Source: Paracoccaceae bacterium
GTDB taxonomy: Bacteria > Pseudomonadota > Alphaproteobacteria > Rhizobiales > Stappiaceae
NCBI GenBank assembly: GCA_002709505.1
Contig: PARB01000049.1
Location: 1 to 45,227, forward strand
Direction: 5' to 3'
Length of the DNA: 45,227 nucleotides
A program made the translations under genes and the position numbers. Below are positions 38,179 through 45,227 of this stretch, one piece after another (the stretch's first letter is position 1; each line of letters starts with the position of its first letter). A model generated the notes under the pieces. The model was not told the origin of the DNA, searched no databases, and saw only the letters and a list, made by a program, of their open reading frames with translations.

Positions 38179-38789
38179 GCCGACAGCTCCTTGAGACCAA
38201 GCCGGATGAGCGTCGCCGTGTCAGCGCCCTCGCCGGCCGACTTGACCGCCTTGGAGACGGCCGCGCTCGCCTGCGCGGACGGATAGCCGAGATTGACCAG
38301 CGCGGAGACGGCGTCGCCGACCGAGGACGGCGCGCCGCTGGACGCCTGCTGCGATACGGAGAGCGTGCCCGCGTCGACGCTGGCATAGGCCGGCGCCTTG
38401 CTTTTGAGCTCCGTGACGATGCGCTCCGCCACACGCTTGCCGATGCCGGGTGTACGCGTGATCGCGGCCGTGTCGCCCAGCGCGATCGCATTGGCGATCT
38501 CCGACGCGCTGAGCACGCCGAGCGCCGCAAGCGCGACCTTGGCGCCCACGCCCTGAACGGTCATCAGGAGCTGGAACCACGCCTGTTCGGCGCGCGAGGA
38601 AAAGCCGTAGAGCCGGATCATGTCCTCGCGCACGATGGTCTCGATGTGAAGCGCGGCCGCCTCGCCGGGCGACGGCAGGCCCTGCAGCACCCGCGCCGGG
38701 CAATAGACGAGATAGCCGACGCCGCCGACGTCGAGGATCAGGTGATCGTCGCCGATCTCGTCCACACGGCCCTTGAGCTTTCCGATCAT
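38175..38789 (-). CDS. ruvA: Holliday junction DNA-binding protein RuvA
   Basis: RuvA binds four-way junctions and loads RuvB. The 204 residues start M-I-G-K-L-K-G-R-V, an OB-fold domain, followed by two helix-hairpin-helix motifs ([10 protein letters not shown] and [12 protein letters not shown]) and a C-terminal RuvB-binding domain ([12 protein letters not shown]). The ATG at 38789 shares one base with the ruvC stop codon. Confidence 0.97.
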   Translation of the reverse strand: MIGKLKGRVDEIGDDHLILDVGGVGYLVYCPARVLQGLPSPGEAAALHIETIVREDMIRLYGFSSRAEQAWFQLLMTVQGVGAKVALAALGVLSASEIANAIALGDTAAITRTPGIGKRVAERIVTELKSKAPAYASVDAGTLSVSQQASSGAPSSVGDAVSALVNLGYPSAQASAAVSKAVKSAGEGADTATLIRLGLKELSA

Positions 38790-39304
38790 CAGGTGAGCCC
38801 CTCCGCGATCCGGGCGATAGCACGCGCGCCGCGATGCTGGGCGTGGCACACGGCGATGGCCAGCGCGTCGGCCGCATCGTCGGAGTTGAAGGTGGCGCGC
38901 GGCATCAGCACCTTCACCATCATCCGGATCTGGTCCTTGTCCGCGTGACCGGTGCCGACCACGGTCTTCTTGACCAGGTTCGGCGCATATTCGGCCACCG
39001 CAAGACCGTTGAGCGCGGGAACGAGCAAGGCGATGCCCCGCGCCTGCCCCAGTTTCAGCGTCGCGCCGGCATCCTTGTTGACGAAAGTCAGTTCCACTGC
39101 CGCCTCGTCGGGGGCGCTGTCGGCGACAACCGCCTGCAAACCGTCGTGCAGCTGGCGCAAACGGTCGGCCAAGGGCTTGCGATTGTCGGAAATCACGGTG
39201 CCGCTGCCAAGAAACGTCAACCGGTTGCCGCTGGCAGCGATCAGCCCCCAGCCGGTGCGGCGCAAGCCGGGATCAATTCCCAGAATTCGAATCGACGCTG
39301 TCAT
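38789..39304 (-). CDS. ruvC: Holliday junction resolvase RuvC
   Basis: RuvC cuts Holliday junctions by paired nicks. The 171 residues carry the four acidic catalytic positions: Asp in I-L-G-I-D-P-G-L-R, Glu in A-V-E-L-T-F-V-N, and two Asp in [10 protein letters not shown]. The start M-T-A-S-I-R-I-L at 39304 matches the family. It is first in the ruvC-ruvA-ruvB-ybgC unit and is divergent from a TauE/SafE gene, with 202 bases between. Confidence 0.96.
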   Translation of the reverse strand: MTASIRILGIDPGLRRTGWGLIAASGNRLTFLGSGTVISDNRKPLADRLRQLHDGLQAVVADSAPDEAAVELTFVNKDAGATLKLGQARGIALLVPALNGLAVAEYAPNLVKKTVVGTGHADKDQIRMMVKVLMPRATFNSDDAADALAIAVCHAQHRGARAIARIAEGLT

Positions 39305-39506
39305 GGAACAAATCGGTAACGCCAATCGCGCGCCGTGACCAGAGGGCGCGCCGGCAAGCCGCCGTTTTCCTGCACGCATCCATCGCACGGCGGGCTTGCC
39401 TTTTGCCGCGCTTGCCGCTCCACTGGGGCGCTCGCAGGTCTGCGGCAACCGTCCCGCCCCGCTCCCGGAGCCTCGCCGGCGACCCCACGCATTCGAACGG
39501 AACGAC

Positions 39507-40283
39507 ATGCCGTCAGCTCTCGCCGACCTTTTCGCGCAGCTTCCGGCCCCCGGAACGCTTGCGCTCCTGATCGCGGCAATCGCCCTTGCCGGGGCGGTGC
39601 GGGGTTTTTCCGGGTTCGGCGCCGCGATGATCTTCATGCCGGCCGCCGCAAGCGTGATCGAGCCGCCCGCCGCCGCGGCCAGCTTCCTGCTGCTCGACAC
39701 GCTGGTCACCCTGCCGCTTCTCGCAGGCGCCGTCAGGCGCTGCGACTGGTCGACGGTCCTACCGGCCTGTCTTGGCGCATCGCTCGTCGTTCCGCTCGGT
39801 GCGTGGATCCTGGCACGGGCCGATACGCTCTACCTGCGCTGGAGCCTGTCGGCGATCGTGCTGATCGCGCTGGCGCTGCTCGTCTTCGGCTATCGCTACA
39901 CGCGTGCGCCCGGCCGCCTCGCGTCCTTCGGGGTCGGCGCCTTCGCCGGTCTGCTTGCAGGCGTCTCCCAGGTCTCCGCCCCGCCCGTCGTCGTCTTCTG
40001 GGCCGCCGGCCCCAAACCGCCGTCGGTGATCCGCGCCAATCTGATCACCTTCTTCGCGCTGGCCGGCATCGCCGCCTTTGCCGCTTTCCTGGTCAACGGG
40101 TTCTACTCGCGCTCGGTGCTCGCGCTCTTCCTGGTGCTCGCCCCGGTCTACGGACTGGCAATCTTTCTCGGCGCGCGCAGCTTCGGAACGGCGTCGCCGC
40201 AGGCCTACCGTCCGGTGGCCTACGGGATCATCCTGTTTTCCGCGATCTCCAGCCTGCCGCTGCTCGATCCCTGGCTGCGGTAA
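39507..40283 (+). CDS. TauE/SafE-family membrane permease
   Basis: The 258-residue protein has about eight membrane helices and the family signature [13 protein letters not shown] near the N-terminus and a matching second repeat ([13 protein letters not shown]). Members export sulfite or organosulfonates or move related anions; the substrate here is not indicated by neighbours. The ATG at 39507 is where the membrane protein begins; upstream open frame is not membrane-like. It is convergent with the globin-coupled receptor, with only 11 bases between. Confidence 0.88.
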   Translation: MPSALADLFAQLPAPGTLALLIAAIALAGAVRGFSGFGAAMIFMPAAASVIEPPAAAASFLLLDTLVTLPLLAGAVRRCDWSTVLPACLGASLVVPLGAWILARADTLYLRWSLSAIVLIALALLVFGYRYTRAPGRLASFGVGAFAGLLAGVSQVSAPPVVVFWAAGPKPPSVIRANLITFFALAGIAAFAAFLVNGFYSRSVLALFLVLAPVYGLAIFLGARSFGTASPQAYRPVAYGIILFSAISSLPLLDPWLR

Positions 40284-40294
40284 ACGCCACCGCC

Positions 40295-41644
40295 TCAGGC
40301 GGCACGGACGGTCTGGATCAACTCGCGCATGCGGCCGTCCAGATCGGCGATATGAGCGTTCAGCGCCGAGGAATGCTCGCGAACCTGGCCCGCAACCGTG
40401 CGTCCGCGTTCGGCAGCTCCGCCGATGTCATGGGTGCTGGCAGTGACCCGGCCCGTCCCGTCGGAGGCTTGCGAGATGTTGCGGGAAATTTCGCCGGTGG
40501 CGGCGCCTTGTTCCTCCACGGCGGCTGCAATCGCCGTCGAGATGTCGTTCATGTTCTGAATGGTCGACGATACGCCGCCGATGGCTTCCGCGGACTCGTT
40601 GGTTGCGGACTGGATCTCGCCGATCTGCGCGGCGATCTCGGCCGTCGCCTTGGCCGTCTGTTCCGCCAGCCCCTTCACCTCTGCGGCAACCACGGCGAAG
40701 CCCTTGCCCGCCTCACCGGCCCGCGCCGCCTCGATGGTCGCATTGAGCGCCAGGAGGTTGGTCTGTTCCGCGATGTCGGAGATCAGCTTGACGATGTCGC
40801 CGATTTTCTGCGAGGCGGCCGTCAGCGAGCCGATCTTCTCGTTCGATTTCGCCGCATTGCTCACCGCAAGGTCGGAAATGCGGGTCGCCTCGCTCACCTG
40901 GCGGGCGATTTCCTGGATGCTGGCGCTGAGCTCTTCGGCGGCAGACGCGACGGCCTGGACATTCTGCGAGGCTTCCGCGGCAGCGCCTTGCGCAAAGCGG
41001 GAGCGTTCCGTTGTCTGTTCGGCGACCTCTCCAAGATCATTGGACGTCGCATCGAGCGCGGACGCTGTGGCAACACAGGTCTCCACAACCGTTGCCACGG
41101 CCGCCTCGAATTCCCCGGCGATGCGATCGAGCGTGTCCCTGCGGTCGCGGCGTCCCGCATCGATATAGACCGAGATCGCCAGATCCATGTCGAGCATGGC
41201 GGCGGACAGCACCGCCTTCTGAAGCCGGGCCATCCGCTCCGGATCGCCGCGCCGCAGGAGCGAACCGGCACAGGCCTTTTGAATGGTCTGCAGGAGACCG
41301 GACACCAGGAAATTGTAGCCGCCGATATACCATTTCGGCTCCAGTCCAAGGCGGTTGTGCGCCTCGCCGACCTTGGTCACGGACTCCACGTAATGCGCGT
41401 CGAACAACCCATCCGTGATGGTGTCCCAGTGGCGCAGCTGCATCTCCTTGGCATGTTCCATGTGCTTGGCGTTCTTGAAGAAGGCCTGGGTCTCGGGAAA
41501 ATTCCCCACATGGGCATAAAAGGCGTCCAGGATTTCCGGCAACGCCTGAAGAAGCGTGGGCTTGACCTCGCGAAGCAAGCTCATAGTGGATTGATCGATT
41601 TGATAAAATGCACGGCGTGCTGCAATAGCGTCGGTATCAGTCAT
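40295..41644 (-). CDS. Globin-coupled soluble chemoreceptor (HemAT-like)
   Basis: This 449-residue receptor likely senses oxygen through haem. Residues about 1-160 are a globin-coupled sensor domain; the proximal His is H96 in [20 protein letters not shown] long coiled-coil signalling domain follows, with the hairpin tip [18 protein letters not shown] that contacts CheA and CheW. There is no membrane helix and no C-terminal CheR/CheB pentapeptide. The ATG at 41644 has GGAGGAG upstream, partly inside a hairpin. It is the only chemoreceptor in the window and lies 33 kb from the che cluster. Confidence 0.92.
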   Translation of the reverse strand: MTDTDAIAARRAFYQIDQSTMSLLREVKPTLLQALPEILDAFYAHVGNFPETQAFFKNAKHMEHAKEMQLRHWDTITDGLFDAHYVESVTKVGEAHNRLGLEPKWYIGGYNFLVSGLLQTIQKACAGSLLRRGDPERMARLQKAVLSAAMLDMDLAISVYIDAGRRDRRDTLDRIAGEFEAAVATVVETCVATASALDATSNDLGEVAEQTTERSRFAQGAAAEASQNVQAVASAAEELSASIQEIARQVSEATRISDLAVSNAAKSNEKIGSLTAASQKIGDIVKLISDIAEQTNLLALNATIEAARAGEAGKGFAVVAAEVKGLAEQTAKATAEIAAQIGEIQSATNESAEAIGGVSSTIQNMNDISTAIAAAVEEQGAATGEISRNISQASDGTGRVTASTHDIGGAAERGRTVAGQVREHSSALNAHIADLDGRMRELIQTVRAA

Positions 41645-41652
41645 AACGGCTC

Positions 41653-41667
41653 CTCCGAATTCCGGAG
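41653..41667 (-). promoter_or_regulatory. Hairpin overlapping the receptor Shine-Dalgarno
   Basis: CTCCG/CGGAG pair around a five-base loop just upstream of the receptor gene; the downstream arm contains part of the GGAGGAG ribosome-binding site. It could limit translation. Confidence 0.35.
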
Positions 41668-41699
41668 ACTTGACCTACCCCTTGCCCCGGAGCGCCGAT

Positions 41700-41930
41700 A
41701 ATTCCTGAAACGCGTTTATATAAATTTAATTCAATAGAATAGGATCTTTTCTATATTGGAGAAGATGAATATCCGCTTCAAAAAATCCAAAATGGACAAA
41801 TCTTCGCGCACAAAAAACGAAGAACCCGGCGAAATCCAAAAGAGAAAATGCAAAACATACACATTATATATAATAATATATTTGAAAAATAACGTTTATA
41901 ACCCCAACCATAAGAATGGCGCATTCCCTG
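41700..41930. other. AT-rich gap between receptor gene and yebC
   Basis: The 464-base gap 41645-42108 contains about 230 bases that are visibly AT-rich, with runs such as ATTATATATAATAATATATT, unlike the high-GC surroundings. I see no supported gene in it. It should hold the receptor promoter, and near its far end the yebC terminator. Confidence 0.7.
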
Positions 41931-42037
41931 ATCTTTCGGCGATTCCTAGTTTCGAAAATCGGAAACAACGACTCTGCGAGACCGCCGACCGCCGGGCGGC
42001 GGTCTATTTCAAAACGTCTTTGGCCGTCCCCGCGAAA

Positions 42038-42068
42038 ACAAAAACCGCCGGCTGTTGCCGGCGGTTTC
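42038..42068 (-). terminator. Terminator of yebC
   Basis: An 11-pair perfect stem (AAACCGCCGGC / GCCGGCGGTTT) with a four-base loop runs on the minus strand into TTTTTGTTTT. It lies about 40 bases after the yebC stop. Confidence 0.93.
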
Positions 42069-42108
42069 CGCTGCGGAGGTCCGCACATGTCCGGGAAGGT
42101 CGGGACGA

Positions 42109-42858
42109 TCAGGCCGCGGTAAGGCTTGCCAGCGTCTCGTCGTCGATGTCGTAATTGGCAAAGACGTTCTGCACGTCGTCGTCGTCCTCGAACATGGCGA
42201 TCAGCTTGAACATGGTCTGTGCCTTGTCCGCGTCGAGTGGGGTCAGATTCTGCGGCTTCCAGATCGCCTTGACGGTTTCCGCCTCGCCGAGCGCCGCCTC
42301 AAGCGCCTTGGACACGTCGCCGAGATCCTCGAAGGCGCAGATGATGGTATGGCTTTCCGCGTCCGACTGCACGTCTTCGGCGCCGGCCTCGATGGCCGCT
42401 TCCAGCATGTCGTCAGCGCTGCCGGTGGCGGCCGGGTAAACGATCTCGCCGACGCGGTCGAACATGAAGGCGACCGAACCGGTCTCGCCCATCGATCCGC
42501 CGCACTTGCTGAAATAGGAGCGCACGTTCGATGCCGAGCGGTTGCGGTTGTCGGTCAGAAGCTCGACGATCACCGCGACGCCGCCCGGTCCGTAGCCCTC
42601 GTAGCGGATCTCTTCGTAATTGTCGCCCTCTCCGGCTTGCGACTTGTTGATCGCCCGCTGGATGTTGTCCTTGGGCATGGACTGGGCCTTGGCGTTTTGA
42701 ACCGCCAGGCGCAGACGCGGATTGGCATTGATATCCGGTCCGCCCATCTTGGCCGCGACCGTGATCTCCTTCGACAGCTTGGAGAAGATCTTGGAACGGA
42801 CCGCGTCCTGACGGCCCTTGCGGTGCATGATGTTCTTGAATTGGGAATGTCCGGCCAT
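42109..42858 (-). CDS. yebC: YebC/PmpR-family regulatory protein
   Basis: YebC-family proteins are DNA- or ribosome-associated; recent work on some members links them to relief of ribosome stalling, and others to transcription control. The 249 residues begin with the invariant [14 protein letters not shown] and show [18 protein letters not shown] and an acidic C-terminal stretch ([10 protein letters not shown]). It lies near ruvCAB in many proteobacteria; here two genes intervene. Upstream frame to 42909 is leader. Confidence 0.96.
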   Translation of the reverse strand: MAGHSQFKNIMHRKGRQDAVRSKIFSKLSKEITVAAKMGGPDINANPRLRLAVQNAKAQSMPKDNIQRAINKSQAGEGDNYEEIRYEGYGPGGVAVIVELLTDNRNRSASNVRSYFSKCGGSMGETGSVAFMFDRVGEIVYPAATGSADDMLEAAIEAGAEDVQSDAESHTIICAFEDLGDVSKALEAALGEAETVKAIWKPQNLTPLDADKAQTMFKLIAMFEDDDDVQNVFANYDIDDETLASLTAA

Positions 42859-43088
42859 GTCGTGTCCTGGTTCGTCGCTGCATCGCCCGAAACCCGCAAG
42901 GGCGGCCATGGGGATCCCGTTGGTGCGGGCCGCCCCCGGTGGCGCTTGCGGCGCGTCGTGCGAGCCACGGCCGAAACCGATCGTGACGCGAGGTCGCCTG
43001 ACGCCGTTGCAAAGCCCGGGCTACAAGATAGATCGCGGCGTTATAGGCCCCGAAACGTCAAAAATCCAGACGCCGCGCCGCGCCCACG

Positions 43089-43919
43089 TCAAGAAGACGG
43101 CAACCAGAACTCCGGCACCGCGGGGCTGAGCCGCCCGCCAAGCCGCAAGGGCGCCACCGCCTTGGCCAGTCCGGTGCGGTCGTCGGTTTCCACCGCGACG
43201 CCGCAGACGGTCGCCTCGCCATGCGCCGGGGTGAAGCGGCCCGACGGGATCTTGCGCAGAAAGCGGGAAATCGGCTCGTCCTTTTCCATGCCGAGCACGG
43301 AATCATAGTCGCCGCACATCCCGGCATCGCTCATATAGGCCGTGCCGCCAGGAAGGATCTGGTGATCCGCCGTCGGCGCATGGGTATGGGTGCCGACCAC
43401 CAGCGAGGCGCGCCCGTCGGCGAAATGCGCCAGCGCCTGTTTCTCGCTGGTCGCCTCGGCATGCATGTCGATCACGATGGCATCGACCACCTGGCCGAGC
43501 GGCGTGCTGTCCAGCAGCGTGTCGATGGCCATGAACGGATCGTCGAGACTGTCCATGAACACCCGCCCCATGGCATTTGCCACCAGGACGCGCGCGCCGT
43601 TGCGGGCGGTGAAGATATTGGCGCCGCGCCCCGGGGCCCCCGGCGGAAAATTGATCGGCCGCAACAGGCGGTCCTGCCGGCCGATATAGACCAGCGTGTC
43701 GCGCTGGTCCCAGACGTGATTGCCGGTGGTGACCACATCGGCGCCCGCATCGAGCACGTCCTGCAGGATCTCCTCGGTGATGCCGAAGCCGGCGGCCGCG
43801 TTCTCGCCGTTGACGATGACGAAATCGAGCGCATAGGTCTCGACCAGACCGGGAAGCGCTTCGATGGCCGCATGCCGGCCGCTGCGTCCGACAAGATCTC
43901 CCAAAAACAACAGGCGCAT
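43089..43919 (-). CDS. YmdB-like metallophosphoesterase (TIGR00282 type)
   Basis: The 276-residue protein starts M-R-L-L-F-L-G-D-L-V-G-R-S-G-R and shows the metal-site motifs of the YmdB family: D8, N-G-E-N near residue 39, G-N-H-V-W-D, V-I-D-M-H-A-E-A-T-S-E-K and V-G-T-H-T-H-A-P-T-A-D. Family members are dinuclear phosphodiesterases, in Bacillus affecting cyclic-nucleotide-like substrates; the substrate here is unknown. It begins two bases downstream of the fthC stop, so the two are one operon. Confidence 0.9.
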   Translation of the reverse strand: MRLLFLGDLVGRSGRHAAIEALPGLVETYALDFVIVNGENAAAGFGITEEILQDVLDAGADVVTTGNHVWDQRDTLVYIGRQDRLLRPINFPPGAPGRGANIFTARNGARVLVANAMGRVFMDSLDDPFMAIDTLLDSTPLGQVVDAIVIDMHAEATSEKQALAHFADGRASLVVGTHTHAPTADHQILPGGTAYMSDAGMCGDYDSVLGMEKDEPISRFLRKIPSGRFTPAHGEATVCGVAVETDDRTGLAKAVAPLRLGGRLSPAVPEFWLPSS

Positions 43920-43921
43920 GC

Positions 43922-44497
43922 CTACTCCCGATCCTTGAATTCCATGAGGCCGGCCTCCGTCAGGATCCGGTCGAGCCGCTGGTCGTGGGCCTCTTCCGGC
44001 ACCGCATCCGCGCGTTGGGCGGTAAACGCCAGTCCGACGGTGGCGGGGCGACGTCCCAGCGCGCGGGTGATGCGGGCAATGGCGCGGTCGTAATAGCCGC
44101 GTCCGTATCCGATGCGCGCGCCGCGCAGGTCGAAGGCGGCAAGCGGCACCAGCAGGCACTCGGGAACGAGTTCCTCCGCATCCGCCGGCGGTTCGACGGT
44201 GCCGAAGCCGGCCCGCACCAGAACGGTCTCGCGCGTCAGGCGGCGGAACACAAGCTCGTTGTCCACGATCGCCGGAAGGCACAGGGCGTGCCCTCTGGCG
44301 CGCAAGGCATCCATCAGCGGACGGGGATCGATCTCGTCGCGGATCGGCCAGAAACCGGAGACAATGGCACCCTGGGGAAAGCCGAGCGCATCGACATGCG
44401 CAACCAGCGCGAGACTGCCTTCGATGCGTGCGTGCGGATCAAGCGCGGCGCGCCGGGCAAGGGCTGCCGCGCGAACCGCGGCCTTGCGCGCCGACAT
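43922..44497 (-). CDS. fthC: 5-formyltetrahydrofolate cyclo-ligase
   Basis: The enzyme converts 5-formyl-THF to 5,10-methenyl-THF with ATP, salvaging stored folate. The 191 residues end with the signature G-Y-G-R-G-Y-Y-D-R region and have the N-terminal K/R-rich ATP-binding segment (S-A-R-K-A-A-V-R-A-A-A-L-A-R-R). I start at the ATG at 44497; the upstream frame to 44668 crosses the RNA region and is not family-like. It lies downstream of 6S RNA and zapA, the order conserved in many proteobacteria. Confidence 0.92.
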   Translation of the reverse strand: MSARKAAVRAAALARRAALDPHARIEGSLALVAHVDALGFPQGAIVSGFWPIRDEIDPRPLMDALRARGHALCLPAIVDNELVFRRLTRETVLVRAGFGTVEPPADAEELVPECLLVPLAAFDLRGARIGYGRGYYDRAIARITRALGRRPATVGLAFTAQRADAVPEEAHDQRLDRILTEAGLMEFKDRE

Positions 44498-44715
44498 GTC
44501 CTCGCACGCCCCATCGCTGCGGCTGGTGTTTGCCGCGAGGGATGTACCCGTCTGTCCTGTGCCGGATGCTGCCGTCAACTTCACGCTCGCTCGACATTCT
44601 CGTGCAGACCGATGCCTGCGGACATTTGAAGACGGGTTCGGGCGGATGCGCCGGAACGGCTGGAACATGCGTATGACGTGGCCGCATCAGCCGTTGGAGT
44701 TTGCAATCCCGGGAA

Positions 44716-44834
44716 ACCTACTGTGTAGGTGGGCGCCGTGTGCCCAAGCCCACGGGCGAGGACAGGAACAGCTCCCAAGGGATGCGTAAGGCCCCGGGGA
44801 TATGTCTCCTGACGAACCGCGCAGCCACGCCAAC
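44716..44834 (-). ncRNA. ssrS: 6S RNA
   Basis: 6S RNA mimics an open promoter and holds housekeeping RNA polymerase in stationary phase. The minus strand folds into a long rod: G-rich 5' segment near 44835-44828 pairs with CGCCCACC near 44735-44728, and CAGGA/TCCTG plus further GC pairs close an apical stem with an interrupted middle. The segment CATCCCTTGGGAGCTG is typical of alphaproteobacterial 6S. It lies exactly between zapA and fthC on the same strand, the usual locus. Ends are estimates; the ACCTAC-TGT-GTAGGT hairpin marks the 3' side. A short length of about 120 is known for some alphaproteobacteria. Confidence 0.68.
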
Positions 44835-44839
44835 CCCGG

Positions 44840-44868
44840 ATATAGGGCCGGTGGGCGGACAAACACAA
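44840..44868 (-). promoter_or_regulatory. Promoter of 6S RNA
   Basis: TTGTGT-N17-CTATAT lies directly upstream of the proposed 6S 5' end, with the ideal 17-base spacing. The downstream start would fall near 44834. Confidence 0.5.
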
Positions 44869-44902
44869 CACACGTTTTGTATCCGGTGACAAAAAGACAC
44901 CC

Positions 44903-45227
44903 TCAGGCATCCGACGGGCGCACCGGACGGCTCAGCCCCTCGGCGAGCGCCTCGATCCGCTCGGCGGCCTGGGTGACGCGCTCGGCCACGGCCGCCTCGC
45001 TGCGCTCCGCCCGTTCCAGCGCGGCGCGACGCGCCTCGCGCAGGCTTTCCACCTCGTCCTCGAGCGCCTTCAGCCGCCGCTCGCGCTCGGCGAGCTCGTC
45101 GGTGACCATGATGCCGGCCATCACCGTCAGCCGCAGGTCGCCGATCTCGCCGAAACTGCCGCGCAACGTATCGATGCAGCCGTCGAACCGGCGCGCCAGC
45201 CCGGTCAGCCGCTCCTCTTCGCCGTCG
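44903..45227 (-). CDS. zapA: Cell-division protein ZapA (5' end outside window)
   Basis: ZapA stabilises FtsZ filaments at mid-cell. The frame stays open to the last base, so the N-terminus is missing; the visible part begins D-G-E-E-E-R-L-T-G-L-A-R-R-F-D and continues I-D-T-L-R-G-S-F-G-E-I-G-D-L-R-L-T-V-M-A-G-I-M-V-T-D-E-L, the family core. A C-terminal coiled coil of about 50 residues follows. A TTG at 45166 is internal, not the start. The stop lies 35 bases upstream of the 6S promoter. Confidence 0.92.
   Translation of the reverse strand, partial: DGEEERLTGLARRFDGCIDTLRGSFGEIGDLRLTVMAGIMVTDELAERERRLKALEDEVESLREARRAALERAERSEAAVAERVTQAAERIEALAEGLSRPVRPSDA

Noticed and set aside
41864..42088. 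Minus-strand open frame of 74 residues in the same gap
   Set aside because: It is built on the yebC terminator hairpin and a hydrophobic AT-rich tail, with no family features.
41756..42154. Plus-strand open frame of 132 residues in the AT-rich gap
   Set aside because: It starts with TTG or a poorly placed ATG, has Lys/Asn-rich low-complexity sequence, and runs through the yebC terminator into the 3' end of yebC.

Overview
The window is high-GC bacterial chromosome. It reads as an alphaproteobacterium of the Hyphomicrobiales (Rhizobiales). The evidence is a CtrA/ChpT phosphorelay pair, an EipA (DUF1134) envelope protein, the order tolQRAB-pal-cpoB-tilS-ftsH-glmM next to ruvCAB and yebC, a serC leader that resembles the alphaproteobacterial serC RNA motif, and a zapA-6S RNA-fthC block. 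Nothing looks like a phage, plasmid, IS element or CRISPR. Most genes are core genes with best-known relatives in rhizobia, Brucella and Stappiaceae-like bacteria; I cannot fix the genus.

Layout. (1) 1-7824: the 3' part of ctrA, a cupin gene, then a minus-strand chemotaxis-type operon cheA-cheW-cheY-cheB-cheR preceded by chpT. The CheA is a hybrid with a C-terminal receiver. (2) 8012-10650: a YHS-like secreted protein, divergent eipA, and a membrane-anchored coiled-coil protein. (3) 10837-15851: tRNA-Glu(CTC), a small membrane protein divergent from rluD, the heat-shock sigma factor rpoH with a plausible RpoH-type promoter of its own, and a CHASE2 adenylate cyclase. (4) 15864-21638: a DMT permease, an MFS transporter, purA behind a hairpin-rich leader, and a conserved protein of unknown function. 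(5) 21756-25593: serC-serA and an Omp25/31-like porin with a canonical CtrA box. (6) 25886-39304: a long minus-strand run ruvC-ruvA-ruvB-ybgC / tolQ-tolR-tolA-tolB-pal-cpoB-tilS-ftsH-glmM, with a second canonical CtrA box in front of tolQ and an RpoH-type promoter in front of ftsH. (7) 39507-45227: a TauE/SafE permease, a globin-coupled chemoreceptor, an AT-rich gap, yebC, a metallophosphoesterase, fthC, 6S RNA and the 5'-truncated zapA.

How it may work together. The master regulator ctrA, its phosphotransferase chpT and two candidate CtrA targets (an outer-membrane protein and the Tol-Pal division/envelope complex) lie in one 45-kb stretch, with a non-flagellar-looking Che cluster between ctrA and chpT. 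RpoH and its classical protease FtsH both have candidate RpoH promoters. I do not see a clearly new multi-gene system. The most novel-looking signals are regulatory: the two CtrA boxes, the purA hairpin array, the palindrome before chpT and the AT-rich gap beside the globin receptor. All promoter and RNA calls are pattern-based and untested.
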